Positions 47,975 through 60,131 of a stretch of 64,000 bases of DNA are shown in pieces. A program made the translations under genes and the position numbers. The stretch is from Gibbula magus. Its lineage: Eukaryota > Mollusca > Gastropoda > Trochida > Trochidae. The notes below the pieces were generated by a model. The model made no database searches. It worked only from the letters and a program-made list of their open reading frames with translations, and had not been told where the DNA came from. How positions within the stretch are numbered: position 1 is the first letter of the stretch; each line of letters opens with the position of its first letter. The stretch covers positions 69,148,075 to 69,212,074 of the forward strand of contig OW388294.1 of NCBI GenBank assembly GCA_936450465.1, read 5' to 3'.

Positions 47975-48235
47975 TTAGACCAATGTTGTGTAAAGAAGTA
48001 GTCACAATTACATGCATCTGAGTATGAGACTTTTAGTTGTATGCCAATTCAAATACACTTGGGGTGCTGATCGTTTTTTCAAAATGGTTTTTGGCCAGAG
48101 TATTTGCAATTTAAGTAAAACAAAGTGTAAAATGTTGACATTTAAAGAATGAAATATTATTTTATCGACATAAATAACCTTCTTTAACTTAAATTTGTTG
48201 ACGACATACTGTACTGTCTTTACTGTAGAACGTTA
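47975..48235 (+). repeat. dispersed repeat X, copy 2
   Basis: Collinear with 16440-16675 (TTCAAATACACTTGGGGTGC, ACATAAATAACCTTCTTTAA, TTAAATTTGTTGACGACATA). There is no coding content. Confidence 0.65.
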
Positions 48236-48879
48236 TAAAAATACGTTTGTATGGTGATGTTTCTTTGCGGTTGAGTGTAATTAGGAAATCCTCTACAAAC
48301 ATATACATACGGACGATGGGAATTTTATGTGAGAATGCAGTGGAGAATATGAATGAATTTATTGTAATAGCTCTTAAACATAAATTAACCTGAGAACGAA
48401 ACAACAGAGCAGCTTCGGTAAAGAAAGAATTTACAACAGGAGCGAGATTATGTAGTCAAATATGAAATTTTAAGCAAAACCAAACTAAACCAATTCCCGA
48501 CTACTTTCTCAGAAGTATTCATCATTCAAAAATATCTACGACTAAATTCAATGTATGTACATTCAATGGGCCTCTATCCTTTCATTTCTAATTATCAATC
48601 TATTCGATAAAAAAAATGTATTAGTCAAAATTATTCCAATCCGCTTTGATCACTTTAACAAAGGCATAATGAATTCCTGACGGCGTATGAAATATTGATC
48701 CCGTGAATATTGCTCGGGAAATAATCTTTGAAGATGATCCCTGACCTTCTGCATGTGACCAAGACTGGCGCAATTAATAACATTTGCTTTTGTTCTATAT
48801 ATAGCCCGGTATTACGCCAAGTAATATCGGATAAATATGATGTGCTTTATCTTGTAATCAGGCCGTACAAGAGGTACTT
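48236..48879. other. intergenic, nothing recognised
   Basis: Short chance ORFs only. Confidence 0.5.
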
Positions 48880-49130
48880 TACATTGACAATATCACACGC
48901 AAAAGAGCTTCTCCGTTGATAATATCATGCACAATTGAGGGCTATACATTTATCTTATTATGCACAACATTGGCTATTCGTTGATAATATCATGCACACT
49001 AGAGGTATACGCGTTAATACCAATCACAAGAGAGGGCATACATTTATAATAACATGCACAAGAAGGCCTAACGTTGATCATATCATGCACAATTGGGGCT
49101 AAACTTGGATAATATCACATATAAGAGCTA
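48880..49130. repeat. degenerate minisatellite, about 38-bp period
   Basis: About six imperfect units centred on TTGATAATATCATGCACAA, then a purine-rich GAGGGCTA-like phrase. Confidence 0.7.
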
Positions 49131-49617
49131 AACCTTACCTTAACATACATAAGATAATACAATTAACTATCCTACTCTTACCTTAGCTTATACTAAATGT
49201 AAATGTTATTAAAAGCTTTCTAATGGTCAAACGCTGTTTGTTCTGAAAAGGTCTGGCATTTACTCTCTTAAATATTCAATCTTAACGAATGACCGTTTTC
49301 TTAAATACTGCTAAGATGTCAATGCAGACCTAAATCTAAACTTGCTTTTCCAAGAAGTACCATGTTTCGAGAAAGGTGAAATTAAGGTTAACATATTTTG
49401 AAATATGGTCTTTGATTAAGACTATACCTAAAACTGTCATTTACAGAACTGATGTCTTCAACAAAAGTGATGTGCATGTATTCAAAGGAAACCATCCCTA
49501 ATTACGACAATACTTGAATTATTATGGCATCATGTAAATGCAGTAAAGTTGGTAATGCAATGTCCAGACTTTCGCTTCTTGCAATGGACTCAAAACCAGG
49601 AGCCAGGAAACAAACCA
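49131..49617. other. intergenic, nothing recognised
   Basis: No supported feature. Confidence 0.5.
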
Positions 49618-49645
49618 CCCCCCCCCCCCCCCCCCCCCCCCCCCC
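49618..49645. repeat. poly-C run of 28
   Basis: 28 consecutive C on the plus strand (G on the minus). The length may be affected by assembly. Confidence 0.9.
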
Positions 49646-50730
49646 TTTCCGCGCAAGTCGTGATCAGGAACTAATCTTGTCGGTATTTCAATTTGATTAA
49701 AGACATACATTCTCAATTTACGTATTTAGTAATAAAACCAATGACTCTCCAAATAGACGCGCAAAATTGATGGAATGCGAGTCGGTGAACAACTCATTAA
49801 TAAATTCAAAGTATTCTCTGTATCAACTTAGGTAAAAATAAACCACAATTCATCAGAGTGAATTCCAAACGACCATGATATGCCAGCAGTATCAGAAGAC
49901 AACTTCTACAATAAGATTCTCCGTGGGCACCGATACATTGACGTTTAATGGAGAACTACGAGTAACCTCGCTACATGATGTCCGTTATAAGCTCAAGGCG
50001 GCGGGAAAATATCGGCTATTAATTGACTGAGAAAAATCGATAAACGCCCGGATGAAATGCTGCTACCTCCTACGCCCTATGTTACGCGAGAGTAGGTGAC
50101 CGAATCACCTAGGTCGCACGCGGATTGATACATCGGCAGTTGCATTGACACGCCAAACCCGTGCCAACCTGGTATAGGTCAAATGCATTATTGAACACAA
50201 TAAATCTCGCTTTTTTGCTTTGTACGGCCGTTTTTAACGATTTGGTGTATCGATTACAAAGTATTACGCACATAATCTGTATTGGACAATGCTGTATGCT
50301 TGCGTGTAAACGTTTAAATATAGCCTTTTGCGACTCTGTGGATTTATCGTTTCCAAATTATTTTCAACAAGTTTTAGATCGCAAACGTTTCAAGCAGCAA
50401 TTGTTTTGTCGGTGTTGCTTTGTGTCAGGCGGAACCATCTAGAAAGTAAACTGGAAGGAATGGATAACCCGATATGGATTGCAATTAAACATTCCAAAGG
50501 TTTATTCACTCTTATATTTAAAAAAATTTTGATGGGCTATTAAGCGGCTAATTTACTCATCAAATAAACTTCATCTGTACCACAAAAGTGAAATCGTTTA
50601 CCTCAAATTGAGGTACGTTATTTACACAGCTCAATTGACCTCTTTGAGTGAAGTTCAGTAACAATGGTCGCAGCTTGCCAGATGGGTGACCTTCTCCATG
50701 TCTGGATAATCTGAGATGTAGATGGGTTGT
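49646..50730. other. intergenic, no gene seen
   Basis: ORFs at 50161-50543 show no domain. A locally GC-richer patch at 49970-50160 has no clear promoter or exon. Confidence 0.45.
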
Positions 50731-50844
50731 CCCACAGGCTGGGGAGGATATATAGATATAGGTAGATATAGGTAATACACTATATATATATATAGTGTAA
50801 TACATATATCTACCTTTATCTATATTTCCTCCCAAGCCTGTGGG
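50731..50844. repeat. foldback, arms about 55 bp
   Basis: CCCACAGGCTGGGGAGGATA, then GATATAGGTAGATATAGGTA, then ATACACTATATA pairs with its reverse complement ending TCCTCCCAAGCCTGTGGG. The centre is an (AT)n palindrome. GGTTGTCC also flanks both sides in direct orientation (50725 and 50843). Confidence 0.9.
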
Positions 50845-51850
50845 TTGTCCCAAACTGAGCCAAGCGTTGAACTAAGAATTGTGGTTTGGTAAATATTTAT
50901 TTAAAATGTGTCTGTTCATCTGTAGAACAAGTTGGTTTTACAATGGAGCCAGTATCGAGAAACCGTTTATACAAACATACAGTTAATTCCCGGGAGATCC
51001 CTGAACATAAAGCATGTAACAGTTCATTCAACGACAATGTAATAACATTGACTTCCTTCTGGCGTTGTCATGACCGATATGTTGCAGTTAAAGCTATATC
51101 TAGAACATCCTACACAATATCCGCATACGATATCAATGAAATTGAATTCTTTTATGAACTCATTACTTTTTCTTCGTTTTTTTCACGGACACCAGGAATG
51201 TGGTACGATCTAGGTAGATCTATATCCAGCTTCAAACAAAGGAACACTTACGCACTTTCAATAAAATGAAGTCAATTTACTTAAAGGACAGGCATATAGA
51301 GTGTTTGGAACAAGCAACAATTATTTTGAAACAAGGAACTACTGCCATAAAGACACAATTGACTGGCCTTGATTTAAACGGTATTTATTTCCAGATGGTA
51401 CATGGAAAGGGGGATTGATAAACAGGGTTACCCCTATATAAATATCTCTCCCCGGAGACAGGATTTATACATTATAACTTGAAACGTACATTACAACAAG
51501 AAATAAATTCATATTCCAATAACTGAATATGTAAATTCAACAATTACCACAACCTATATACATGGACTTTCAACTGTTGAAAATAAGAAATGTATGCTTT
51601 TGCATGCTAACAAATATGACATTTGTTTAAGCTTCAATTGACTCGACTTGACAATCCGCTTGACATTATTGTATGAAGGGAAGACTGATTCGGTTCCTGA
51701 CAGTAATTTCCAGGTATTTACAGAAACAGTAGGCGCATTGTCGGAAAAGTGGAATAATACCATTATTCTATTTTATTAGTGTAAAAAACTTTCCCCCTCA
51801 CCATTTGAATGAAGTTGTGTGTTTCTAGTAGTATTGCACACGATGACGAA
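50845..51850. other. intergenic, one unconvincing ORF
   Basis: A plus-strand frame of 127 codons at 50886-51269 has ordinary composition but no motif I recognise. It is not called. Confidence 0.4.
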
Positions 51851-52000
51851 CTTCACAAGGCCTTTCAGTATTTCCCTCACTTTTCTGTGCTAAGTTAGCG
51901 GAGCACTGCATCTGATTTGCTATCATATTGGACTCTTAAAGAAATGCGGCAAGGCATCAATCAGTCTGTGATGGAGACTGGCGTCAGTTATGTATAATGA
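51851..52000. mobile_element. foldback MITE relic, 9-bp-TSD family
   Basis: Contains ACAAGGCCTTTCAGTATTTC, CTGTGCTAAG, AATGCGGCAAGGCATCAATC, and GTGATGGAGACTGGCG, the same order of landmarks as the intact elements. The outer left arm is missing. Confidence 0.65.
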
Positions 52001-52142
52001 CAAATATACACTAATGTACACTATTATTTCAGGTATAGTCTGAATCGTGCCTATCAGACGAGTTAATAATTTGGTATCAAACGAACGACAGCAAGTTCGG
52101 TGCTTAGTTGACGCATAAGTTTTATTTGTTATTCTCATTTAA

Positions 52143-52445
52143 AGGGGCAGTAGCACGTTTTTTGCAAATTTTATTTTTTCAATTTATAATGATAGTTTAT
52201 GTCATTTATATTTACTTTAGAGGGTAAAAGATATTATATCACAAACCAATTATCCGAAGTGGTAATAACGGTGTTGCGGCCATTTTATTGTGAACACATT
52301 TTATTATTCTGAATGACAAAAACTATTCCCATGGCTTTACGGAACCATGTATGATCATTTTATAACTTCATTTTCCGAAGAGAGAAGGGTGAGTATTGGT
52401 GACATTATTTTTCAAATACATTTCATCGACTTATTTGAGCGAAAG
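52143..52445. mobile_element. TTAA-flanked MITE, family A, copy 4 (right end lost)
   Basis: TTAA at 52139-52142, then AGGGGCAGTAGCACGTTTTT. The interior GGCCATTTTATTGTGAACAC and TTTCATCGACTTATTTGAGC are present, but homology stops at GCGAAAGCAAA, before the right terminal repeat. Confidence 0.85.
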
Positions 52446-53244
52446 CAAATGGTCATCGCTTGGCCACGAAGACAAGCCTAATACGTCAACGGAAATATCG
52501 TGGACACCATTGTCAACTTGTATCGAGTTGTAATGATCAAACGTCAGTATCATAAATCAAGCAATCGTTTGTGTCAAAACCTGACTATTCAACTGCACTT
52601 AATCGATAAGTTCTAATGATAGACTTCCGTGATGCAGATAATACTTGATAGGACTCGACAAGGAAGTGAAATGTCACACAAGCTGTGGGTAACCGGGACC
52701 GGATTGTAATGAGAGAAACATCCGCAGATGGGATAACCTTTAGCATGAGGTCAATCTGACGCCCCCTACATAAATAATCAGGAGAACTGGGCTAGCCTCA
52801 TATTACACAGGGAATTAGAGATATATTAACTGTTGATTCCTCATTCATAGGATCAATTTCAATCATTCGTCGGTGAGTTGGAAACAATGAAAGTTTATGA
52901 CTATATTTCATGATTGCTTAATTGTGTGAGAAAAGTCATGAATTGAGAACGATATTTCTATCATCGACGTTCGCCAACTTATTTTAAACAGTATGATTGA
53001 TATTAGGTTATCGCAAATTAAAAACAAATTGATTAAAAACTTCAAAATGTTTTAATGACCATTTTTAAAATTTAAAATGCAATATAAACCTTAATTAAGG
53101 CCAATAATTGGCCAGAAACATCGAAATATTTCAGTCATGGTGCATTCATTTGACATTTAAAGGACAAAAATGAGCTAACGCGTTTAAGGGTCCTTATTTT
53201 CTAATAATAGTCCCCTACAAGTCAAATGCCCTTAAAGGCACGGC
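52446..53244. other. intergenic, nothing recognised
   Basis: AT-rich, with no supported feature. Confidence 0.5.
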
Positions 53245-53690
53245 AAGACATTCAATCCAATACAACTGCAAGCCTACCACTGTTGACAACAATCCAACTG
53301 CATGGTAATATATAAAGCCCAATCCAACTGCAATCTTAACACAATCGACAACAATCCAACTGGTGAGATATAAAGCCCAATCCAACTGCAAGCTTACCAC
53401 TGTTGATAACGATCCATCTTTAGTATTATACAAAGCAAAAGCAACAGCAAACAGCAACAGCAAGCCTACCACCTTCAACTGTCCAAGGGGTAATATATGA
53501 AGCCCAATCCAACTGCAGGCTTACCACCTTTAACAACGACACAGCTGTTAATGAATTAAGCCCAACCCCACTGCAGGCTTACAACCTTTAACAACGACAC
53601 AACTGTTAATGAATAAATGAATCCCACTGCAGGCTTACCACCGTCGACAACAGTCCAACTGGTAATATTCAACATTCAACCCATCTTACC
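53245..53690. repeat. degenerate minisatellite, about 60-bp period
   Basis: About seven or eight diverged units containing AAGCCCAATCCAACTGCA, then GGCTTACCAC, then GACAACAATCCAACTG, then GGTAATATA. An open frame on the minus strand (53215-53478) is a by-product. Confidence 0.85.
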
Positions 53691-54604
53691 AACTTTGACC
53701 AATATCAATATTTTATTTTATTTACTACCTTTCACCATCCATCTGCACGTATGCAGTTCAGAACACATTGCAAACCTTGTATCATTAATCGTGAGTAACG
53801 TCTGTAGTCCACTCCATGTCCCCGTCCGAGTTGTGTAGTCAACAGCAGCAGCAGTGAGGTGGTAGCACTCCCGTCTATCCCTGGTTAGTGAGGGTATCAC
53901 TGCCTAGCCAAAGATAGACAGATGTTCTATTTGTGAACTGGATAGTTCACTAGGTGCCTACTCGTCTATGTTAGACACTATCCATTAATGGTGGAGATAA
54001 ATGGCTATATAGATAGTAGCGTAGACGTTAGTATACATCTCAGTAGTTTACTTAGATATACTTATAACATAGGTTAGATATACACCTTGTAGTCTACTTG
54101 GTCACTATGGTACTCTGTATCAATAGGTTTAAAACAACACATGTTTCAGAATGACAGAGGATTGTATCTCTAATAGTATTCGCAATGTAGAACTTATTAT
54201 CTATTGCATAATGGTTAATGACTTTTGCAAACGAGATTTTCAACGAAAATCCATTCAACGATTAATGAAATTTCTAACCCTTCTTATTATTTACATTATA
54301 TGCATACATATATGTACGTGAGACCATACATTTTTTAATGTGATGTTTTCAGGTTGCATAATTAAGTAATATTAATATTTCTTCAAATGGTATAGCGTGA
54401 CTAAAGTGTGTGATTTTACCAAATGACTTCAAGCTAGATATTTGTATCAATGAATAATCGGCCACCATCTCACAAGTATTCGACACAGTACTAACGATAT
54501 AAACACAAACTGGCTTTATATGCTAAAATGAACGAATGTATATATCTTAAGTTTGGAAGTCAAACATTGACTGTGAGCAATTCAGTCTAGAAATAGACTC
54601 ATAA
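53691..54604. other. intergenic, no gene seen
   Basis: A patch at 53820-53920 contains GCAGCAGCAG and a tRNA-like phrase that I could not fold. The rest is AT-rich. Confidence 0.4.
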
Positions 54605-54836
54605 GCTCTCTATCTCTCTCTCACTCGCTCACTCAGTCAGTCATTCTGACTCTCACTCTCATTCACCCACTCACTCTCACTCACCCACTCACTCTCACAC
54701 ACTCACTCCCGCACACACACGCTCTCTTACTCACTCACTCATGATGAGTCACTCACTCACTCAATCACTCACTCAATCACTCACTCACCCACCTACTCTC
54801 ACGCACTCACACTCTCACTCACTCACTCAATCACTG
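54605..54836. repeat. (CTCA)n-rich microsatellite
   Basis: About 230 bp of imperfect CTCA/CTCT/CACA repeats. Confidence 0.95.
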
Positions 54837-55565
54837 AACACATATTTATAACATTCGGTAATATCGTTAATTGTTTTCGTGGCATTAACCCTGAATCGAT
54901 GACATAGTTCGAAGAGCGTTTGTTTCCAACCAGCACTTAAGTGGGTACCTGGTAGAAACTCTGAATGATAAACCTCCAGTGTTTTTGATAAGGTAAGTAT
55001 TTCAGTTGGAAAACATTCCAACAGGTATGTCTTAACGCTGGGAAGTCACAATAAGCATACATCTTTATTACAAAATCACTTAGTTGTCATTTCTCACAGT
55101 TTAATAGCTGTATAGTCACGCACGGAATAACTCGACACACATTTATATACCTTGGTGTTACCTGGTGCTTCGGATCGTCTAACGAAGCGAAACGTTCACT
55201 GACATCTTGACTGCAGGAATAGTCATTAAGGTCGGAATGTCTGACGTATGTTTTCTTACTCTGCCTGAGTCTACCCTATATATTTTGACACTGAGTCGTA
55301 AAAAGTATGTGAAACTTATTTTAGGTTTATTTCTGGAGAATATTTGTTATATTTTGGAGAAACAGGATATTTATAGACGTAGTTTTTCTTTTATTGTTTA
55401 TATTTCCGTAATGCTTAAACACGGAAGTTAATGTTTAAAGGTAACCAACTCGTTCATTTTATCACGTATTTAACTTTTTATATATTTTATTTTAAGTTTA
55501 TAAATATGAGTACAGGTAGACCGAATTGGTATCTAACACTAACAAAGTATATTTATTTATCATTT
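54837..55565. other. intergenic, one weak ORF
   Basis: A minus-strand frame of 64 codons (54827-55021) ending in the repeat edge has ordinary composition but no motif and no acceptor. Not called. Confidence 0.4.
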
Positions 55566-55797
55566 TGAACCGTTGGTAGAGTGTCCGCTCATCACCCAGA
55601 AGACCGGGGTTCGATTCCCGATCACGTCATACCAAAAGACGATAAAAGATTGGAGTTGTTGTTTTCTTGCTTGACATTCAGCATTATAAGGACAGAAAAA
55701 CGCTTGAACTGGCGCTGCACTGTGGCTGAACATTGCACAAACCGAATTTTCAATGTACATTGTATTGCGGACAATATTATTATTATTATTATATAGT
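55566..55797 (+). mobile_element. tRNA-headed SINE with (ATT)n tail, copy 2
   Basis: The A box TGGTAGAGTGT (55574-55584) and a perfect B box GGTTCGATTCC (about 55608) have tRNA-like spacing. The body matches 30306-30527 (TCATACCAAAAGACG, CTTGCTTGACATTCAGCATT, ATAAGGACAGA, GTATTGCGGACA), and the tail is ATTATTATTATTATTAT. This copy keeps both promoter boxes. Overlapping ORFs on both strands are by-products. Confidence 0.85.
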
Positions 55798-56463
55798 TTT
55801 GACAGGAACACATGTATCAGATTGTTAATGTACATCGAAATTATGAATGACCATTTGCATAACCATTTTCTTTGTTTAATTTGGAAGACAATCACAGGAA
55901 GGAGACAGATCAAGCTTAAATAACATTCTACTTTCAGTTGGACTGCTTTCTGTGAATGGAGTAAAATATTAACAAATAAATTATTTGTTACATTGGTTCA
56001 AATATATTCAGGCGAAATAATAAAAGTTTTTTTCATGGGCGCAATGTCTTGTAATAATAAACCAACAACTTCCGGAAGGCGTATACAAAACGTCCGCTGC
56101 AACGGCCATTCTAACGACCGTCTTCATCAACAATATACAGTATCCTTTTCTCCATCTTTAGATGGAATTAATGAAAATCAGTGTGTGACAAAGAAACAAA
56201 TTCATTATGTAAAATTTTGGCAGGTCTCCAACATGAACACTTTAACATGAACAGTTTATTAGAGATAAGATAAACCCACGTGAACGATCGTACATGCGTA
56301 CTAATTCCTTAATAATGTTAAATTGAAGAAAAATAGTGTTGACGTGAAAAGGTTAGAATGGTTTGGGAAAATTATCGTCAAATGCAATTGCTTTCTAACT
56401 TTATCATCGACAAAATTACGTGGTTGAATTAAATTCTTCATTGGCCCTACATGTACCAATCTT
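55798..56463. other. intergenic, nothing recognised
   Basis: Short ORFs only. Confidence 0.5.
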
Positions 56464-56472
56464 ATTGGTGTG

Positions 56473-56695
56473 CATCTTCCAAACGCAAGGCACAACTCTT
56501 GCCAGTCTCCATTACTGGCTGGTTTAAGCCTTGCAGTATTTCCCTCGGTTTGTTGTGCCAAGATAGTGAATCGCTACGCCTAAAATGCATAGTGGGTCCG
56601 GATTTCCAAGCACAGACATCTTAAGGAAATACTGCAAGGCCTAAATCAGCCAGTAATGGAGACTGGCAAGAGTTGTGCTCTGCATTTGGAAGTTG
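56473..56695. mobile_element. intact 223-bp foldback MITE with 9-bp target duplication
   Basis: The left end CATCTTCCAAACGCAAGGCA, then CAACTCTTGCCAGTCTCCAT and the right end finishing TGCATTTGGAAGTTG form arms of about 105 bp. Flanking 9-mers are ATTGGTGTG (56464-56472) and ATTGTTGTG (56696-56704). Same length as 25401-25623. Confidence 0.87.
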
Positions 56696-56795
56696 ATTGT
56701 TGTGATGAATCAATCGTAGTGCAGTTGAAACTTTCCATCCGAAAAGCATTTAGGAAACACTGGTCAATTTAAGCCTTGCTGCATCCCGTTACGTA

Positions 56796-56888
56796 ATGGA
56801 GAATGCATGAGGGGCTGTGGATTCGTGAGCCCCGAAGGTGCGAGTTGATTACTTTTAACGAATCCACTGCTCCGAATGCATTCTCCAT
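56796..56888. repeat. foldback with GC-rich apex
   Basis: ATGGAGAATGCATGAGGGGC, then TGTGGATTCGT pairs with ACGAATCCACTGCTCCGAAT, then GCATTCTCCAT. The loop contains GAGCCCCGAAGGTGCGAG. Just upstream (56765-56790), TTTAAGCCTTGCTGCAT is a fragment of the foldback MITE family. Confidence 0.85.
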
Positions 56889-57182
56889 CTTAATCCATGT
56901 ATGACGTCACGAAACATGCATATGTGATCATTTTACATTTGAAACAATAACTTTCAATTATGGGACACCAAATCAATTATTTTGCAAATTTCGGTGCTCA
57001 TTCATCGGATATGGTACAAGTAGCTGCGACCCTCATGAAATGGATTCTTCCACGCACGTGCAGCGCAAAACTTCCACGCGAAGCGATGTGATTGACAACT
57101 AAAAATCTGCCTTTTCATGCTTTACTTGCATTGAATAGAACGCGGGATTCTTACTGACAAACAATCCTAAGGTTTCTAACAG

Positions 57183-57255
57183 CGTCTTGTGGCCTAGTGG
57201 TTAGAAGCCCTGAGTACCAAGCGAAGGGTTGCATGTTCGATTCCAGGTTCATGCA
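57183..57255 (+). mobile_element. tRNA-like SINE head
   Basis: The A box TGGCCTAGTGG (57190-57200) and B box GTTCGATTC (57235-57243) have correct spacing. Arms around the B box pair only partly and no acceptor stem closes, so a functional tRNA is unlikely. The body downstream does not match the SINE at 55566. Confidence 0.55.
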
Positions 57256-58514
57256 TATAATTACAAAAATTAATTTGTCTGTAGTTGTCTAGATATTTTA
57301 AGATCCTAACCTATACACCAAGATAAAATAAATCAGTCTCGAAAAATGTACCATTACTGTAAATGTCTAAACCTAACACCCCTCCTGACTGGGACAGTCA
57401 ATGACCAGTATATTCCTAAATAATAATCAACTGATAACACAATAGAGTGACGTCATGACTATTAACTATCCCGACCCAACGGAGCAGCGTGCATAATAAA
57501 CGTCTGAGCTTGAAAGTTTCTTTGAACAATTCGTACCGTAAAGTCAGTTCAAACATCATTTATAAAGCAAAAAAGCTCAATTGATCATTTAAAGTTATTT
57601 TCATCATGACGACACTAATTTTCATGATTATTTAAAGTTACGGATACAGAATTTTCGTTCTTACTGATATGGAAAGTAATACTGTCAGGTGTTATTGAAC
57701 GCGAGGAGAGAAGCAAACTTCCTACCCTGGTAAATATGACAGTACATGCAGATAAAGCCACTTACAAAAAATAAGTCCAACAAATTAAACTTTCTGAAGT
57801 TTTGAAGTAGTATGTGCTTACACAACTGTATATCATGTTAAAAGCCCCACTCAGACGCACTGTAATAGGAAGAGGAAATCACGAGTAATTACATAAGTCA
57901 GGAAGCATGTTCTCCCTGTATCATTAGACCTATAGTTGCATACCCACGTACATGTTTGCTTCTGTTTTTGATCGGCGATGTATTTGCTATACTTAAGGAG
58001 ATTACACAGTGCGTGTGGAACACACCATCATCAGGAGGATGTTCAAGATCGATCGCATACGCCCATACTCGTCTGATATACGTATAACAGTCTGCGCTGG
58101 ACCGTTCACCCTCCGACTTGTGATCCTGAACAGGTCCTGTGTTTTATGGGGTGAATCAGCTGATTGCGGCTATGTTTCAGTCACATGCTGCACCAAGTGT
58201 TGTTACTCTAATAGCTCCACCCAGACATATAGTTATTGCCTCATCGACCGTGCGTCTGAAGATCCAGACTTTCTTGAAGTCCTCTTAACATTAATTCTTT
58301 CGGCATCATCAAGAATAGCATAGTGATAATGGTATAGCATAATGTTCACTACACTAAACTATCACGGGGGGAACTAGAATTAAGTTATTTTCTAGTTATT
58401 GTTGTAGATTGCGTTGATTGTGCAATCATGATCTGAATCATTTTTTTAAATGTAATTCAATGGGAAATGACTCGGTATCCGATTTAACAAAATTACCCTG
58501 TTTAGTGTGTTTGA
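57256..58514. other. intergenic, one weak ORF
   Basis: A plus-strand frame of 104 codons at 58009-58323 is Cys- and Ser-rich in the middle but has no motif, so I do not call it. A CRE octamer lies at 57448-57455. Confidence 0.4.
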
Positions 58515-58795
58515 TATCATGTTTGATATCTGAATCATGTTTGGTATCTTAATTTTGTATGAAATCTGAATCTGAATCCTGTTTGGTATAAGAATCCTGT
58601 TTGACATCTGAATCCTGTTTGGTATCTGAATCCTGTATGACATCTGAATCCTGTATGACATCTGAATCCTGTATGACATCTGAATCCTGTTTGGTATCTG
58701 AATCCTGTATGACATCTGAATCCTGTTTGGTATCTGAATCCTGTATGACATCTGAATCCTGTATGGTATATCTGAATCTTGTATGACATCTGAAT
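58515..58795. repeat. 18-bp minisatellite with two subtypes
   Basis: Units TCTGAATCCTGTATGACA and TCTGAATCCTGTTTGGTA alternate irregularly over about 15 copies, with diverged copies at the left edge. The period is a multiple of three, so several frames stay open and encode six-residue repeats. This looks like a by-product. Confidence 0.93.
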
Positions 58796-59429
58796 TCTGT
58801 TTGGTATGTGAAATGAAAAGTCTCCTGTTGTGATAACTGAGTTTGCTCAATGTCACATGGCAACGCCGTCGGGTTTCAAATGACATAACAGGGACTTCAA
58901 AAATTCGATAACAGATATTTGCACATCACGTTTAACTTCTTATGAATCCCCTGTCTGAGTAATGTATGTCACAACCTCTCTGCCCTATCCTATGCAGAAC
59001 CTTAATATATACTGCCACTTCGATTCTCTACGACAAGCAAAGATGAGATGGTCCTGCTGACAGAAGCTTGCAGCTACGTAAGGCGACTCTTTCAGAAAAC
59101 TTTAATTGGTTCTGTTGTTCTGTGAGTGGTAGTTCTGTAGTTAAGTTATCAGAATTATGTTTTGTGTGATTGTGTGATCAAGGGCGTTTATACATAGCGA
59201 ATGGATCACAATAACATGAACATTGTTCCAGGATATCAAGAATCTCTTGGGGGCGAGATAATTTAGTATGTTTACTGGATACATGAACAAATGTTATGAC
59301 GTCATTACAATTTAAAGTTCTCAGAATATTACAATGTTTCAATGGCATGTGTTATCGCTTGACGATCATCATTTGTAACTGCAAATGGTTAATGGGACAC
59401 AATATTCAGGCTCGTACCTTAAGCTTGGT
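58796..59429. other. intergenic, nothing recognised
   Basis: A CRE octamer lies at 59297-59304. No supported gene. Confidence 0.45.
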
Positions 59430-59505
59430 CAATTACCTGCACACAAACCACGCTCATTGTTGCTGAACTTCACAAATGTCTCCCAACAGAGCTATGCACA
59501 GGGTC
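59430..59505 (-). mobile_element. 5S-headed SINE fragment
   Basis: On the minus strand, CCTGTGCATAGCTC, then GTTCAGCAACAATGAGCG, then TGGTTTG matches the head of the SINE at 1957-2368 (CCTGTGCATAGCTC, then GTTCAGCAACAACGGGCG). The body is absent. Confidence 0.6.
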
Positions 59506-60131
59506 ATATATCCACACCAAATCGTGATTATTATTTAACACCTTTAAACCTATGATTAACAAAACATATTACTTGAGAATTCAAATACCATACATACAAT
59601 AATTTTTAAACTTAAGGAAGTCTCAGTAAAAGTATTGGACAGTGGTACGAATCATTACCAATCCAATATTTATTAACGAGACAACTCTCTAAAAAGGCAA
59701 TTACTTAAATAAGTTGATTGCAGTATCTGATATTAAAGGCCTGCTTGGTTGTTTATTTATTTGTATGTATTATGAGTTTCTCATGTGAATTTAGGTTTCA
59801 TATACAACAGACTAGATATCAAGTGGTTTTATCTGGATCAATCCCCTTAATCTATATTGCCTTTTTATAAAGTGTTTGCATTGATATGAATTTCAAACAC
59901 AACTTTAATCTGAGTTTCAGTAAGTTCACACGAAGTGTTAATAGAACTTGACCATATTTTCAGACCAAGACTAGCAAGACAGCAGATCGCTTATACAGAT
60001 CTGCTTCATACACCGAGTATTTTTAAAAATAATTTCAACAGCAACCATCTTATCGACCTCACGAAATGGTAGATACCAACGATGTCGTTATAAAACTCTG
60101 ATTAAATACATTAAGTAAGTCTAGGAAGAAA
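59506..60131. other. intergenic, possible splice sites only
   Basis: TTTTCAG at about 59957-59963 followed by 20 coding-like codons, and AA|GTAAGT near 60114, are isolated splice-like signals that I could not join to anything. Confidence 0.35.

Noticed and set aside
50886..51269. 127-codon plus-strand ORF
   Set aside because: No recognisable motif. The length is within chance for this much AT-rich sequence read in six frames.
54827..55021. 64-codon minus-strand ORF
   Set aside because: Ordinary composition, but it ends at the edge of a microsatellite and has neither a homologue I know nor an acceptor.
57183..57255. Functional tRNA gene
   Set aside because: The A and B boxes are good, but the acceptor and anticodon stems do not close. 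A SINE head fits better.
58009..58323. 104-codon Cys/Ser-rich plus-strand ORF
   Set aside because: No conserved cysteine pattern or signal peptide. Not supported as a gene.
58515..58886. Open frames of six-residue repeats (QDSDVI type)
   Set aside because: Explained by an 18-bp minisatellite whose period is a multiple of three. Frames on both strands are open.
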